DNA of 57,371 nucleotides from positions 1 to 57,371 of the forward strand of contig JAEEKX010000011.1 of assembly GCA_016288655.1 (NCBI GenBank). Direction: 5' to 3'. Of this stretch, positions 48,944 to 57,035 are shown piece after piece. Both the position numbers and the translations under genes were made by a program. Positions within the stretch are counted from its first letter, which is position 1; the number at the start of each line of letters is the position of its first letter. The notes beneath the pieces are model-generated. The model had not been told where the DNA came from and ran no database searches. It saw only the letters and a program-made list of their open reading frames with translations. The DNA is from Bacteroidales bacterium. GTDB lineage: Bacteria > Bacteroidota > Bacteroidia > Bacteroidales > WCHB1-69.

Positions 48944-50596
48944 CTATTTGAGGTTGAGGATGGAACGGTAGCGGGCGGGGTCTTTCAGGATGGCCTTCGC
49001 CTCCTTGATTTCTGGATCGACCGACAATTCGTTCATGAGGCGGCCCTTCTGGTAGTAGTAGCGGGCGGCGATCTCCGACGCCAGCACCTCGCTGATCTCC
49101 TGCTTGTGGGTCTGCAACTCCGCGGCCTTCTCCGCCTTCAGCGTCTCGGTCATCTGCTGGCAGAGTGGGGCGAGTTTCTCGTAGTAGTGCTCATCCTCGG
49201 CGGCCTTCTTGAGGTCGGCCATCACCTCCTCGGTCTCGCTGGTGTAGTCGTAGTTCTTGCCCTTGACGAACTCCACGAACTCCTGATAGAGGTCGTCGTC
49301 AACGGAGAACTGGTCGGCGGGGGGGATGGCGGTGTGGGTGGCGTGGTACTCGTTGCAGAAGTCGAAGATCAGGTTGTTGATCATGAGGGCGCCGAGCACG
49401 TTGCTGGCGTATTCGAGGGGCATGGGCACATCGGGTTCGATGCCGCCCTTGTCGTAAACGATGCGCCCGTTTTTGGTCTTGAATGCCACGGCGAGGGAGT
49501 CGGGGATGGTGGCGGGGGTGCCATCGACCTTGTCGAAGTACTCGATGGCCTGCACGCAACGTCCGCTGGGGATGTAGTATTTGGAGACGGTGAGTTTCAT
49601 GGATGTGTTGAAGCTGAGAGGTACCACGTTCTGTACCAGACCTTTGCCGAAACTCTTCTGCCCGAGGATGACGCCGCGGTCGAGGTCCTGGAAGGCGCCG
49701 GCGACGATTTCGGAGGCCGAGGCGCTGTGGTCGTTCACGACCACTACCACGGGAATGTCGCGGTCGGTGACGGCTGCCGGTGTGCGGAAGGTGTTGTTCT
49801 GCGTCTCCAGCTTGCCCTTGGTGGTGACGATGACGGTGTTCTGGTCGATGAAGATGTTCATGATCTTGACGGCTTCCTGGAGCAGACCGCCGCCGTTGTT
49901 GCGCAGGTCGAGGACGAGGGCGGTCATGCCCTGGCCTTTCAGGTCGGTGAAGGCGTCCTTGACCTCTTTGCCGGCCTGTTCGGTGAACTGGTCGAGTTTG
50001 ATGTAGCCGATGTGCTCGTCGATCATGCCGTAGTAGGGGATGTTGGGCAGTTTCACCTCTTCGCGGCGGATGTCGAAGGTGTAGTTCTTCTTCTTGGAGG
50101 GGCGATAGACTTCGAGGGTGACGGTGGAGCCGGGCTGGCCGCGCATGGCGGAACTGACGTCGGTGGAGTTCTTGCCGGCGACCGACTTGCCGTCGATCTT
50201 GACGATGATGTCGCCGGCGAGCAGGCCCGCTTTGTGGGCGGGGCAGTTCTCGTAGATCTCGGAGATGGCCACGCGGTCGTTGTCGTACTGCTGGATGAGC
50301 GCGCCCACGCCGCCGTACTGTCCGGAGGTGAGCATCTTCACGTCTTCGATCTCGTTCTCGGTGTAATAGACGGTGTAGGGGTCGAGCGACTCGAGCATGG
50401 CGTCGATGGCGGTCTTGGTGAGGTCGCCCGGCGTGATCTCGTCGGCGTATTTGGCATTGAGTTCGCGCAGGATGGAAACGAAGATGTCAACGTTCTTGGC
50501 GATCTCGAAGTCGTTCTGTGCGGAGGCGGGCGCGATGTTCAGGAGGATGAGCAGGGCGAGGATGACGGTTCTCGCAGGGTGAAATATTTTCTTCAT
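48944..50596 (-). CDS. C-terminal processing peptidase, S41 family
   Basis: A 550-residue secreted serine protease. The signal peptide ends near IAPASA (26). A PDZ domain lies at about 85-165 (VGALIQQYDNDRVAISEIYENCPAHKAGLLAGDIIVKIDG). The S41 core has LVLDLRNNGGGLL (about 227-239), the Ser motif DHSASASEIVAGAFQD (about 289-304) and the Lys in GQKSFGKGLV (about 312-321), forming the Ser-Lys dyad. It trims C-termini of envelope proteins. The tail (about 430-550) is a helical domain. It is part of the minus-strand run from DUF4271 to the ligase. Confidence 0.94.
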   Translation of the reverse strand: MKKIFHPARTVILALLILLNIAPASAQNDFEIAKNVDIFVSILRELNAKYADEITPGDLTKTAIDAMLESLDPYTVYYTENEIEDVKMLTSGQYGGVGALIQQYDNDRVAISEIYENCPAHKAGLLAGDIIVKIDGKSVAGKNSTDVSSAMRGQPGSTVTLEVYRPSKKKNYTFDIRREEVKLPNIPYYGMIDEHIGYIKLDQFTEQAGKEVKDAFTDLKGQGMTALVLDLRNNGGGLLQEAVKIMNIFIDQNTVIVTTKGKLETQNNTFRTPAAVTDRDIPVVVVVNDHSASASEIVAGAFQDLDRGVILGQKSFGKGLVQNVVPLSFNTSMKLTVSKYYIPSGRCVQAIEYFDKVDGTPATIPDSLAVAFKTKNGRIVYDKGGIEPDVPMPLEYASNVLGALMINNLIFDFCNEYHATHTAIPPADQFSVDDDLYQEFVEFVKGKNYDYTSETEEVMADLKKAAEDEHYYEKLAPLCQQMTETLKAEKAAELQTHKQEISEVLASEIAARYYYQKGRLMNELSVDPEIKEAKAILKDPARYRSILNLK

Positions 50597-50615
50597 CTAT
50601 CTCGTTTTTAATGAA

Positions 50616-50858
50616 TTAAGGAACAGGATCGTAGCCGCTGCCGCCCCAGGGGTTGCACGACAGCACCCGCTTGACGGTGAGCCACGTGCCCTTGAACGGA
50701 CCGTGTTTCTTCAGCGCTTCGATGCCGTAGTTGGAACAGGTGGGGGTGTAGCGGCAGGCACGGCCGATGAAGGGCGACAACGTCCATTGGTAGATCTTGA
50801 TGAAGAAGATCAAGAAGTAAGCCAGCCCTTTTTTGAAATAGAAGTATGCCTTTTTCAC
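50616..50858 (-). CDS. yidD: membrane protein insertion efficiency factor YidD
   Basis: An 80-residue protein with the whole YidD signature: [34 protein letters not shown], then the [13 protein letters not shown] end. Three conserved Cys residues are present (41, 47 and 68). It assists YidC-dependent insertion at the inner membrane. It overlaps the end of rnpA by four bases, the usual rnpA-yidD order. Confidence 0.95.
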   Translation of the reverse strand: MKKAYFYFKKGLAYFLIFFIKIYQWTLSPFIGRACRYTPTCSNYGIEALKKHGPFKGTWLTVKRVLSCNPWGGSGYDPVP

Positions 50859-51277
50859 GAATCCTTGGATTGTTCGACATTTGTTAAACGCTTCAAAACC
50901 TCAATTATTTTGTCTTGAATGAATTTGTAAGGCAAAATCTCGGAGGTGGCGTAGGAGAGGCAGAACCGCACGCGCTGGCCGTGGGCTTTCAGGACGGGGT
51001 CGAGGTGCTCGCGGTGGTGCAGGCGGTAGGCCTCGCGGATGAGCCGTTTGACGCGGTTGCGATCGACGGCGTGCTTGAAATTGCGTTTGGAGACGCTGAT
51101 GACCAATTGGTTGACGTCATCCTCGCCGTTGGCGGGACGGAATTGGTAGAAGCAGCGGAAGGGGAAGCAGAAGAACTGCTGCCGGAGACGGAAGAGGTCG
51201 GCGATGGCCGTTTCCGAGCAGAGCCGCTCGCGCTTATGGAAGGTGAGCCGAGGGCGGTTAGCGTTTCCGGGTCGCAT
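50855..51277 (-). CDS. rnpA: ribonuclease P protein component
   Basis: A 140-residue basic protein. The family motif [22 protein letters not shown] lies at about 83-104, preceded by LVISVSK. The N-terminus [23 protein letters not shown] matches the usual start of RnpA. It binds the RNase P RNA and helps process tRNA 5' ends. Its first codons overlap the end of hemD by 20 bases; a later start is possible but would cut into the family motif. Confidence 0.93.
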   Translation of the reverse strand: MRPGNANRPRLTFHKRERLCSETAIADLFRLRQQFFCFPFRCFYQFRPANGEDDVNQLVISVSKRNFKHAVDRNRVKRLIREAYRLHHREHLDPVLKAHGQRVRFCLSYATSEILPYKFIQDKIIEVLKRLTNVEQSKDS

Positions 51278-52022
51278 TGTTCTTCAGGAATGCGTCGAGG
51301 GCGGTGGTGAGGGAGGGGTTCTCCGGGGTGCCGGCGGCCACGTGGAGGGTGAAGCCGGCTTCTTCCACGGCCTTGCAGGCAGCCAGACCGAGCGCTCCCA
51401 TGGCGACCTCGCCCTGTTCGAAATCGGGATAGTTGATCTTCAGGGAGGAGATGCCCGATGGACTGAAGAAGATGATCATGTCGTATTTCGTGATGTCGAT
51501 GGAGGACTTCAGGTCGGAAGGCACGGTCTTGAAAATGACGGCCTGGGTGTATTTGATGTCGTGCTCCTGGAAGAAGGTCACGTACTGGGTGCCCATGGAG
51601 TCGGCGCCGCAGGGGAGCAGGTAGTTGTACTCGGGATTCTTCAGAAAGAGGTCGAACAGCCCTTTGGGGTTGTTGTTCTTGTTGTAGAAGATCTTGCGCT
51701 TGCGGAACTGGATGTATTTTTGCAGGTAGAAGGCCACCTGGTCGGTGGTGCAGAAGTATTTCATCTCTTCCGACAGGTCGAGGCGCAACTCCTTGACGAG
51801 ACTGAAGAAGTAATCAACGGTGGTTTTGCTGGAGAAGACGACGGCGTCGTGAGCGGGAATGCTGATGTGCGACTCGCGGAACTCACGCGAGGAGATCCCT
51901 TCCATACGGAAAAACTTGAAGAAGTCGATGTTGATGCTGTATTTTTTAGTCAGATCAGCGTAGGGCGACTTGTCGAATTCTGCGGGGGCGTTTTGGGAAA
52001 CAAGGATGTTTTTAATCTTCAT
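51258..52022 (-). CDS. hemD: uroporphyrinogen-III synthase
   Basis: A 254-residue protein with the two-lobed HemD fold. It starts at MKIKNILVSQNAP (M6 of the longest frame). DAVVFSSKTTVDYFFSLV (about 63-80) and YDMIIFFSPSGISSL (about 180-194) are the paired strand-Ser/Thr motifs. GALGLAACKAVEEAGF with AAGTPENPSLTTALDAFL is the typical end. It closes hydroxymethylbilane into uroporphyrinogen III in tetrapyrrole synthesis. It follows DUF4271, as in many Bacteroidetes. Confidence 0.88.
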   Translation of the reverse strand: MKIKNILVSQNAPAEFDKSPYADLTKKYSINIDFFKFFRMEGISSREFRESHISIPAHDAVVFSSKTTVDYFFSLVKELRLDLSEEMKYFCTTDQVAFYLQKYIQFRKRKIFYNKNNNPKGLFDLFLKNPEYNYLLPCGADSMGTQYVTFFQEHDIKYTQAVIFKTVPSDLKSSIDITKYDMIIFFSPSGISSLKINYPDFEQGEVAMGALGLAACKAVEEAGFTLHVAAGTPENPSLTTALDAFLKNNATRKR

Positions 52023-52051
52023 AAGCGCAACTTGCAAATTTAGCGTTATTT

Positions 52052-52768
52052 CTAAAACCCTTGATTATCAAAGAAAAAGAGCAGTTTGACGGCAATGAGC
52101 AAGGGGAGAATTTCAAGTGTGCAAAAGTACAAAAAAAATTGGAACAGTCCGAGTTGTTGAGATTTTAAAGAAAGTGTTTTGACGAGCAGGAAGACGAAGT
52201 TGGCGAGATAGAGGGGAATGTAGAGGAAGAGCACGGAGAGGTGGCGGGTGTAGAAGGCGACCATGAGCAGGGGAAGCAGCATCAGCGAACTGCAGATGAG
52301 GTGGAAGAAGCGGTTTTGTTGCAGGAGTCCGTTGTCGTCGCGGCATTCGAAGATGGTGGAGAGGAAGAGGGTGTTGAGTTTCTTGAGAAAGTAGTCGAGG
52401 GTGAAGGCGCCGCAGCAGGCGAGCCAGAGCAGGGCGGGGGCGAAGTGGCCGGCGAGGGTCGGCAGGAAGTGGTCGGCGAGGAGGTAGAGGAGGGTGCCCT
52501 GGGTGAGGAAGACGTAGAGGAGCAGGAAGACGTAGATCCATTCGGACATGGGCTTGCTCTCGCGCAGCAGTTGGGAGCGGCTCCGTGCCGAGTAGAGGGA
52601 GCGGATGATGAAGGAGAACTTGCGACGGCCGTTCACGATGATGAGGGTCAGCAGCACCAGCAGTCCGCAAAACAGGCCGGTCACCCAGTCGTTGTCGGGA
52701 CCGTTGGAGGGCATCGGCAGCGGCGTGATCTCCGCGATATTGGTGTAAATTGCTGACAATAAGTGCAT
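52052..52768 (-). CDS. DUF4271-family membrane protein
   Basis: A 238-residue inner-membrane protein with about six helices. It starts MHLLSAIYTNIAEI; the ORF's first ATG, 12 codons upstream, overlaps the -7 box and is rejected. After an N-terminal helix (WVTGLFCGLLVLLTLIIV) comes the polar RSLYSARSRSQLLRESKP segment, then the other helices (LLLYVFLTQGTLLYLL, LICSSLMLLPLLMVAF, YIPLYLANFVFLLVK). DUF4271 regularly precedes hemD in Bacteroidetes; the function is unknown. Box: 52802-52809. Confidence 0.82.
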   Translation of the reverse strand: MHLLSAIYTNIAEITPLPMPSNGPDNDWVTGLFCGLLVLLTLIIVNGRRKFSFIIRSLYSARSRSQLLRESKPMSEWIYVFLLLYVFLTQGTLLYLLADHFLPTLAGHFAPALLWLACCGAFTLDYFLKKLNTLFLSTIFECRDDNGLLQQNRFFHLICSSLMLLPLLMVAFYTRHLSVLFLYIPLYLANFVFLLVKTLSLKSQQLGLFQFFLYFCTLEILPLLIAVKLLFFFDNQGF

Positions 52769-52801
52769 TGTAAAAACCGTCTTTCCTAAAAAATGATTTC
52801 G

Positions 52802-52809
52802 CAAAATTA
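52802..52809 (-). promoter_or_regulatory. -7 box for the DUF4271-hemD-rnpA-yidD operon
   Basis: TAATTTTG on the minus strand, 33 bases before the chosen DUF4271 start. Confidence 0.55.
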
Positions 52810-52858
52810 CATGAAAAAAAATTTCCGTCGTGGGGTGTGAGGGATGTAAAAAAAGTTG

Positions 52859-52866
52859 TAATTTTG
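52859..52866 (+). promoter_or_regulatory. -7 box for tRNA-Leu
   Basis: TAATTTTG, 20 bases before the tRNA 5' end. Confidence 0.55.
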
Positions 52867-52885
52867 CAGCCGCAAAAACACCGAT

Positions 52886-52969
52886 GCCCAGGTGGCGGAA
52901 TAGGTAGACGCGTCGGTCTCAAAAACCGATGAGGTAACACTCGTGCCGGTTCGATCCCGGCCCCGGGTA
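52886..52969 (+). tRNA. tRNA-Leu (anticodon CAA)
   Basis: An 84-base type II tRNA. The anticodon arm TCGGT-CTCAAAA-ACCGA gives anticodon CAA (reads UUG). The variable arm (TGAGGTAACACTCGT) is long, as in tRNA-Leu, and the T arm is GCCGG-TTCGATC-CCGGC. The acceptor stem GCCCAGG/CCCGGGT has one A-C mismatch. CCA is not encoded. Confidence 0.93.
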
Positions 52970-52979
52970 CGCTTGAAGA

Positions 52980-53017
52980 AACGCTTCGAATCGTGAGGGT
53001 TCGAAGCGTTTTTTTTA
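52980..53017 (+). terminator. intrinsic terminator after tRNA-Leu
   Basis: ACGCTTCGAA and TTCGAAGCGT (52981-52990 and 53000-53009) form a perfect stem, followed by a T8 run. Confidence 0.9.
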
Positions 53018-53023
53018 CTTCTT

Positions 53024-53221
53024 TTGCACCGAAAAGATGATTTCAAAATCATCAGCCGACAGATGCTGAAAGCAGGTGCCTTGTCGGTGGTTGTGAGCGG
53101 AGCACAGATGAAGGCGGCGGTGTATCACATAGCCATCCTCACCTCGCACGAGGTACCCGACTACCTGCAGTCCGACCCTGAGGTGCAGAAAGTGGATATT
53201 GAGTTGTTGGGGGACTACTGA
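53024..53221 (+). pseudogene. gene remnant or small protein of unknown family
   Basis: A 65-codon frame. Its last 35 codons (VYHIAILTSHEVPDYL, PEVQKVDIELLGDY) have the GC-rich third positions of the core genes here, so they look like a real C-terminus. The N-terminal part, starting inside the tRNA terminator region, is short and weak. I read it as the tail of a gene truncated when the neighbouring island was formed; a genuine small protein starting at MLKAGALSVV is possible. No family is recognised. Confidence 0.4.
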
Positions 53222-53429
53222 GAAGAGGTGAGCTGGATGAAGACTCAGCATATTCCATTTTGGAATATACTGCTGCCGATGGTAAAGTCTTTATGGCCAA
53301 CGTTTTACTTGTAATATCCCAATTGTCAGACAGTGACTGACAATTTAAGTTGGTCCCATATAGGTAGCAGTTTCTGTTCCCACGGATTCTATATTTATAG
53401 CTTTCTTCCCATACTCCCCGCGGCAGAGG
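53222..53429. other. non-coding stretch with a 9-bp inverted repeat
   Basis: Between the gene remnant and the promoter of the leader RNA no frame is credible. AATTGTCAG/CTGACAATT (53321-53329/53337-53345) is a perfect inverted repeat around ACAGTGA. Base composition shifts from GC-rich to AT-rich across this stretch, which marks the left edge of the restriction-modification island. Confidence 0.5.
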
Positions 53430-53459
53430 TTGATATGTGGGGAAAAATGTGTATCTTTG
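53430..53459 (+). promoter_or_regulatory. Bacteroidetes promoter for the leader RNA / R-M island
   Basis: TTG at 53430-53432 (-33) and TATCTTTG at 53452-53459 (-7) are 19 bases apart, the preferred Bacteroidetes spacing. This is the best-formed promoter in the window. Confidence 0.7.
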
Positions 53460-53464
53460 CAGCG

Positions 53465-53702
53465 TGAATAATCAATAAAACGAATACTATGTAATAAAGA
53501 AAATTGCGTCATAAACATCCTTGATTAGGCTGAAGAAGCAGAATTAGGACCTCTTGTAACACATCAGTCAGACAAGGCAACGGATGTTCGCGCTCAAATA
53601 AATGGGCGTGGACTGATTGTCGTCTGATGTGGGCCGTCCTAAGCCTTGCTTCTACCCAATCTATTTCACGCCCTCTTTTAGAAACAAAAGGGGGCTTTTT
53701 TT
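53465..53702 (+). ncRNA. long-hairpin leader RNA ending in an intrinsic terminator
   Basis: Five nested stems fold 53534-53653 into one rod: AGAAGC/GCTTCT (53534-53539/53648-53653), TTAGGAC/GTCCTAA (53544-53550/53636-53642), CACATCAG/CTGATGTG (53560-53567/53624-53631), GACAA/TTGTC (53571-53575/53617-53621) and CGCGCTC/GGGCGTG (53589-53595/53604-53610, one G-T in each half). A 10-bp terminator hairpin follows (53670-53679/53686-53695), with T7 directly before the methyltransferase ATG. The leader also has a start-stop ATG-TAA-TAA at 53489-53497. It may be an attenuator of the R-M genes or a separate small RNA. I do not recognise an Rfam family. Confidence 0.6.
53670..53702 (+). terminator. intrinsic terminator abutting the methyltransferase start
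   Basis: GCCCTCTTTT/AAAAGGGGGC with loop AGAAAC, then T7; the ATG follows immediately. Transcription of the island must read through it, or start within it. Confidence 0.8.
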
Positions 53703-55016
53703 ATGCCAAAGAAAAAATATACATTCATAGATTTGTTTGCAGGTGCTGGAGGTCTTTCCGAAGGCTTCATCAGAGCTGGTTTTGAACCTATTGCACATAT
53801 TGAAATGAAGAAGGAGGCTTGTGACACTTTGCGTACACGAGCTGCATTTCATTACTTGAATAACAAAAATCAACTTGATGTTTACAAAGAGTATTTGCTC
53901 CACAAACAAGAAAAAGATGATGGTTCAAAACTTTGGAATAAAGTTCCCAAAGAAGTAACAGATACGGTCATTCAATCGGAAATCGGTGAAAAAACAATAG
54001 CAGGTATATTTGAAAAACTTGACCAATTAATTGGAGGAAGAAAACTTGATTTGATTATAGGTGGTCCACCATGTCAAGCTTATTCTGTTGCAGGTCGTGC
54101 AAGAAAAGGGGAAGCCATGGCAACCGACCCCCGCAACGAATTGTATAAGTTCTATGTTCAATTTCTCGACAGATACAAACCTAAAATGTTTGTGTTTGAA
54201 AATGTATTAGGAATTAGAACAGCAAAAGGAGGGGAACCATTCAGAGACTTGCAAAAGCGAGTTCGTGAACTTGATAATTGTAATTATGAAATAGAGGCTC
54301 ATGAACAGATAGCGTCAGAATTTGGAGTCTTGCAACGTAGACACCGAATGATTATTATCGGATGGCGCAAAACAGATAATGGAAGGCCGACAAAATTTGC
54401 TCATTATCCCAATCTTGATGAGTTCAGAATAGACAATCAATTCCAAACCTTACGTGATTTGTTTTCTGATTTGCCAACAAGAATTGCTGGTGATGGCAAA
54501 TTGTGCGAATGTGTAAAATACACTAAGCCAATTACGGAAATGACATATTTGCAAGAATATGGATTACGAAATAAAGATTTCGATTTTACAACACAACATA
54601 TTTCTCGTCCGAACAACCTCAACGATAGGGAAATTTATTGTTGGGCAGTAAAGAAGTTTTTAAAAGAGGGAAAGCAATTGTCCTACAGTAAAGATGTACC
54701 ACCAGACCATCAAAAGCATAAAAATAAAGAAACATTTGACAATCGTTTTTCTGTAGTAAATCCGTATGGAGTGTGTCATACCGTGGTCGCTCATATCGCT
54801 ATGGACGGTCACTACTATATATACCCCACACTAAACCCAACAGTTGACAATGTGCGTTCAATTACAGTTCGTGAGGCAGCACGGCTTCAATCATTTCCTG
54901 ATGATTACTTTTTTGAAGGTTCTCGCAGTGCTGCTTTTATGCAGATAGGCAATGCCGTTCCCGTAATAATGGCCCAAAAAATAGCAGAAGCCATAAAAAA
55001 TCAATTAGATATATGA
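53703..55016 (+). CDS. DNA (cytosine-5) methyltransferase
   Basis: A 437-residue C5 methyltransferase. Motif I is FIDLFAGAGGLSEGF (8-22). Motif IV is GGPPCQAYS with the catalytic Cys124. Motif VI is FENV (165-168), motif VIII is QRRHRMIIIG and motif X is GNAVPVIMAQKIAEAI near the C-terminus. Motif I lies so close to the start that no other start is possible. It protects DNA against the island's nuclease. It is AT-rich, unlike the core genes, and overlaps the next gene by four bases (ATGA). Confidence 0.95.
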   Translation: MPKKKYTFIDLFAGAGGLSEGFIRAGFEPIAHIEMKKEACDTLRTRAAFHYLNNKNQLDVYKEYLLHKQEKDDGSKLWNKVPKEVTDTVIQSEIGEKTIAGIFEKLDQLIGGRKLDLIIGGPPCQAYSVAGRARKGEAMATDPRNELYKFYVQFLDRYKPKMFVFENVLGIRTAKGGEPFRDLQKRVRELDNCNYEIEAHEQIASEFGVLQRRHRMIIIGWRKTDNGRPTKFAHYPNLDEFRIDNQFQTLRDLFSDLPTRIAGDGKLCECVKYTKPITEMTYLQEYGLRNKDFDFTTQHISRPNNLNDREIYCWAVKKFLKEGKQLSYSKDVPPDHQKHKNKETFDNRFSVVNPYGVCHTVVAHIAMDGHYYIYPTLNPTVDNVRSITVREAARLQSFPDDYFFEGSRSAAFMQIGNAVPVIMAQKIAEAIKNQLDI

Positions 55017-55519
55017 TTAATTTTCAGTTTTACCCCAAAAACAAGCAAATCACTCATGATTTAAGATCTGTTGTTGATGTGTTCAAAGCCAAAATTACTA
55101 AATTTGAATCACCCAAATTTACACTTGAAAGCAATGAGGTTTTAAATCATGTAGCAAATGATTTGAAAAACATAGGCTATCGTGTTGAGACAAGCAAAAA
55201 AAGTTCAGATAAAATACTTGTTCCTGTTCTATATGGTCTAAACGGGCAGATGGAACAGCGATTTGATGCTGACGCATACAATGAAGAAAAAGGGATAGTA
55301 GTAGAAGTGGAAGCGGGTAGAGCTGTAACAAATTATCAGTTTCTAAAAGACTTGTTTGAAGCATGTGTAATGAGTGATGTTAATTACTTGGTGATTGCTG
55401 TTAGAAATGAATATAGGAATAGTCGCGATTTTGAAAAAGTTATAACTTTTTTCAATACGTTGTATACATCAAACAGATTACAACTTCCTTTGAAGGGGGT
55501 ATTGATCATAGGGTATTAA
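55013..55519 (+). CDS. putative restriction endonuclease, PD-(D/E)XK fold with ExE site
   Basis: A 168-residue protein between methyltransferase and GHKL genes. The likely active site is RFDADAYNEEKGIVVEVEAG: Asp85 or Asp87 and the strand VVEVEAG with Glu98 and Glu100. The D-ExE variant, Glu in place of Lys, is known in BamHI. After it, the AVTNYQFLKDLFEACV helix and YLVIAVRNEYRNS strand continue the fold. No database support is available, but position in an R-M operon favours a nuclease. Length is small for a type II enzyme, so a partner such as the GHKL protein may be needed. Confidence 0.65.
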   Translation: MINFQFYPKNKQITHDLRSVVDVFKAKITKFESPKFTLESNEVLNHVANDLKNIGYRVETSKKSSDKILVPVLYGLNGQMEQRFDADAYNEEKGIVVEVEAGRAVTNYQFLKDLFEACVMSDVNYLVIAVRNEYRNSRDFEKVITFFNTLYTSNRLQLPLKGVLIIGY

Positions 55520-55541
55520 ATTTTAAATTAAGGTATTGTAT

Positions 55542-57035
55542 ATGAATTACGATAATATTGAAATTCAAAAAGCAATTCCTGATGCCTCATCAATGATCGA
55601 GACATTTCGTGCCATTGGCTACAACCTAGAAACCGCTGTTGCCGACATCATCGATAATGCCATCTCTGCTGAAGCAAAAAACATTTATATTGAACGTATT
55701 TGGCATGGAGGCAAATCGATTATTACTATTAAGGATGATGGACATGGCATGAATGGAGAAGAATTGATAAATGCCATGCGTCCCGGTGCACAAAATCCAC
55801 TTGCTGAAAGAGCGGAAACCGATTTAGGTCGTTTTGGATTGGGGTTAAAGACAGCGTCGTTTTCTCAATGCCGTAAACTATCTGTGATGAGCAAAAAGAA
55901 AAACTCTGATTCAGTATATTGGTCATGGGATTTAGACTATGTTGCATTATCAAATGAATGGAATCTTATAAAATGGTTACCAGAAGGTTATTTGAATGCT
56001 TTGGACAATCAAGAATCGGGGACAATCGTCATTTGGACAGACTTGGATAGGTTTTTGCCACTGTCGACACCTGAAACTGATTACAATGCGAAAAGGAAGT
56101 TTTCTAATTCGTTGGAACGAGTCAGGCAGCATATAGCAATGACTTTTCATCGTTTTATAGAAGATAAAATCGTAAAGATTTATTGGTGTGGTAATATCAT
56201 TGAACCTTGGAATCCTTTTTTCCCGTGTCCTGAAGAGAACCTCACAGATACACCAGCACCGCAAGAAAACATTTCTGGTGGTGGTACAATAAAAGGATTT
56301 GTACTTCCGCACAAAAGCCGCGTTTCTGAACAAGCGTATAAAGCAGGTGAAGGAATGAATGGATACCCTGCTCAACAAGGTTTTTATGTTTATAGAGGTA
56401 AACGGCTTTTGCTTGCTGGAGACTGGTTAGGCATTTTTCGAAAAGAGGAACATTATAAACTTGTTCGTATTCAAATAGATTTGCCTAATACCCTTGACAC
56501 AAATTGGCAAATTGATATAAAAAAATCAAAAGCAACGCCACCTGCTGTTTGCCGAGATCAGATAGAGCAATATGCAAAAAAAATTCGTAGTGTTGGCGAA
56601 ATCGTATTTCGACATCGAGGCAAGATCCTGAAACATCGAGCTGGTCAAGATTTCCAACCTCTATGGTTGGATAAGACTAAAGGTGGTAAATGGTCTTTTG
56701 TTGTAAACCGGGACCATCTATTAGTAAAGAACATAAAGGAATTTGCAAAGAGTGAGCCGGACAAGGCTATTGATACACTTCTAAAATTCATAGAAGAGTC
56801 AATTCCTACTAAAGCAATCTATGTAAAAGAAACACATGAGGAAACAAAAGACGCATATAAACAAGAAGTTCAGAAAGAACCATTCTCTGATATTGACATG
56901 AATATTATCAAACAAATGCTATTGCAAATGTTCAATAATCAAATCAATAGCGGGAAAACACCTGAGCAAGCAAAAACGTTGCTCAAATCAATAGAACCAT
57001 TCAATAATTATGAAGATTTAATTGAAGAATTATGA
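55542..57035 (+). CDS. MORC/MutL-like GHKL ATPase of a restriction-modification system
   Basis: A 497-residue protein. The ATG of MNYDNIEIQK is chosen; a TTG two codons upstream is unlikely. The GHKL nucleotide fold has the N box ETAVADIIDNAIS (30-42), DDGHGM (65-70), then the lid GRFGLGLKTASFSQ (96-109). A transducer-like domain follows (about 240-400), with YRGKRLLLAGDWLGIF and LPNTLDTNWQIDIKKSKATPP and its conserved Lys. The C-terminal 90 residues are helical. Bacterial MORC-type ATPases of this type occur in operons with methylases, Z1 ATPases and nucleases (described by Iyer, Abhiman and Aravind in 2008). It may act as a DNA clamp or mover. Overlaps the next gene by four bases. Confidence 0.85.
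   Translation: MNYDNIEIQKAIPDASSMIETFRAIGYNLETAVADIIDNAISAEAKNIYIERIWHGGKSIITIKDDGHGMNGEELINAMRPGAQNPLAERAETDLGRFGLGLKTASFSQCRKLSVMSKKKNSDSVYWSWDLDYVALSNEWNLIKWLPEGYLNALDNQESGTIVIWTDLDRFLPLSTPETDYNAKRKFSNSLERVRQHIAMTFHRFIEDKIVKIYWCGNIIEPWNPFFPCPEENLTDTPAPQENISGGGTIKGFVLPHKSRVSEQAYKAGEGMNGYPAQQGFYVYRGKRLLLAGDWLGIFRKEEHYKLVRIQIDLPNTLDTNWQIDIKKSKATPPAVCRDQIEQYAKKIRSVGEIVFRHRGKILKHRAGQDFQPLWLDKTKGGKWSFVVNRDHLLVKNIKEFAKSEPDKAIDTLLKFIEESIPTKAIYVKETHEETKDAYKQEVQKEPFSDIDMNIIKQMLLQMFNNQINSGKTPEQAKTLLKSIEPFNNYEDLIEEL

Noticed and set aside
48779-50611. 610-codon plus-strand frame opposite the S41 protease
   Set aside because: Antisense shadow; the minus strand encodes a complete protease with PDZ and Ser-Lys dyad.
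53015-53251. 78-codon minus-strand frame over the gene remnant
   Set aside because: The plus-strand frame has better codon use, and this one reads through the tRNA terminator region.
53465-53702. Retron msr-msd or tmRNA for the leader RNA
   Set aside because: There is no reverse transcriptase near and no tag frame or tRNA-like ends, so neither identity can be supported.
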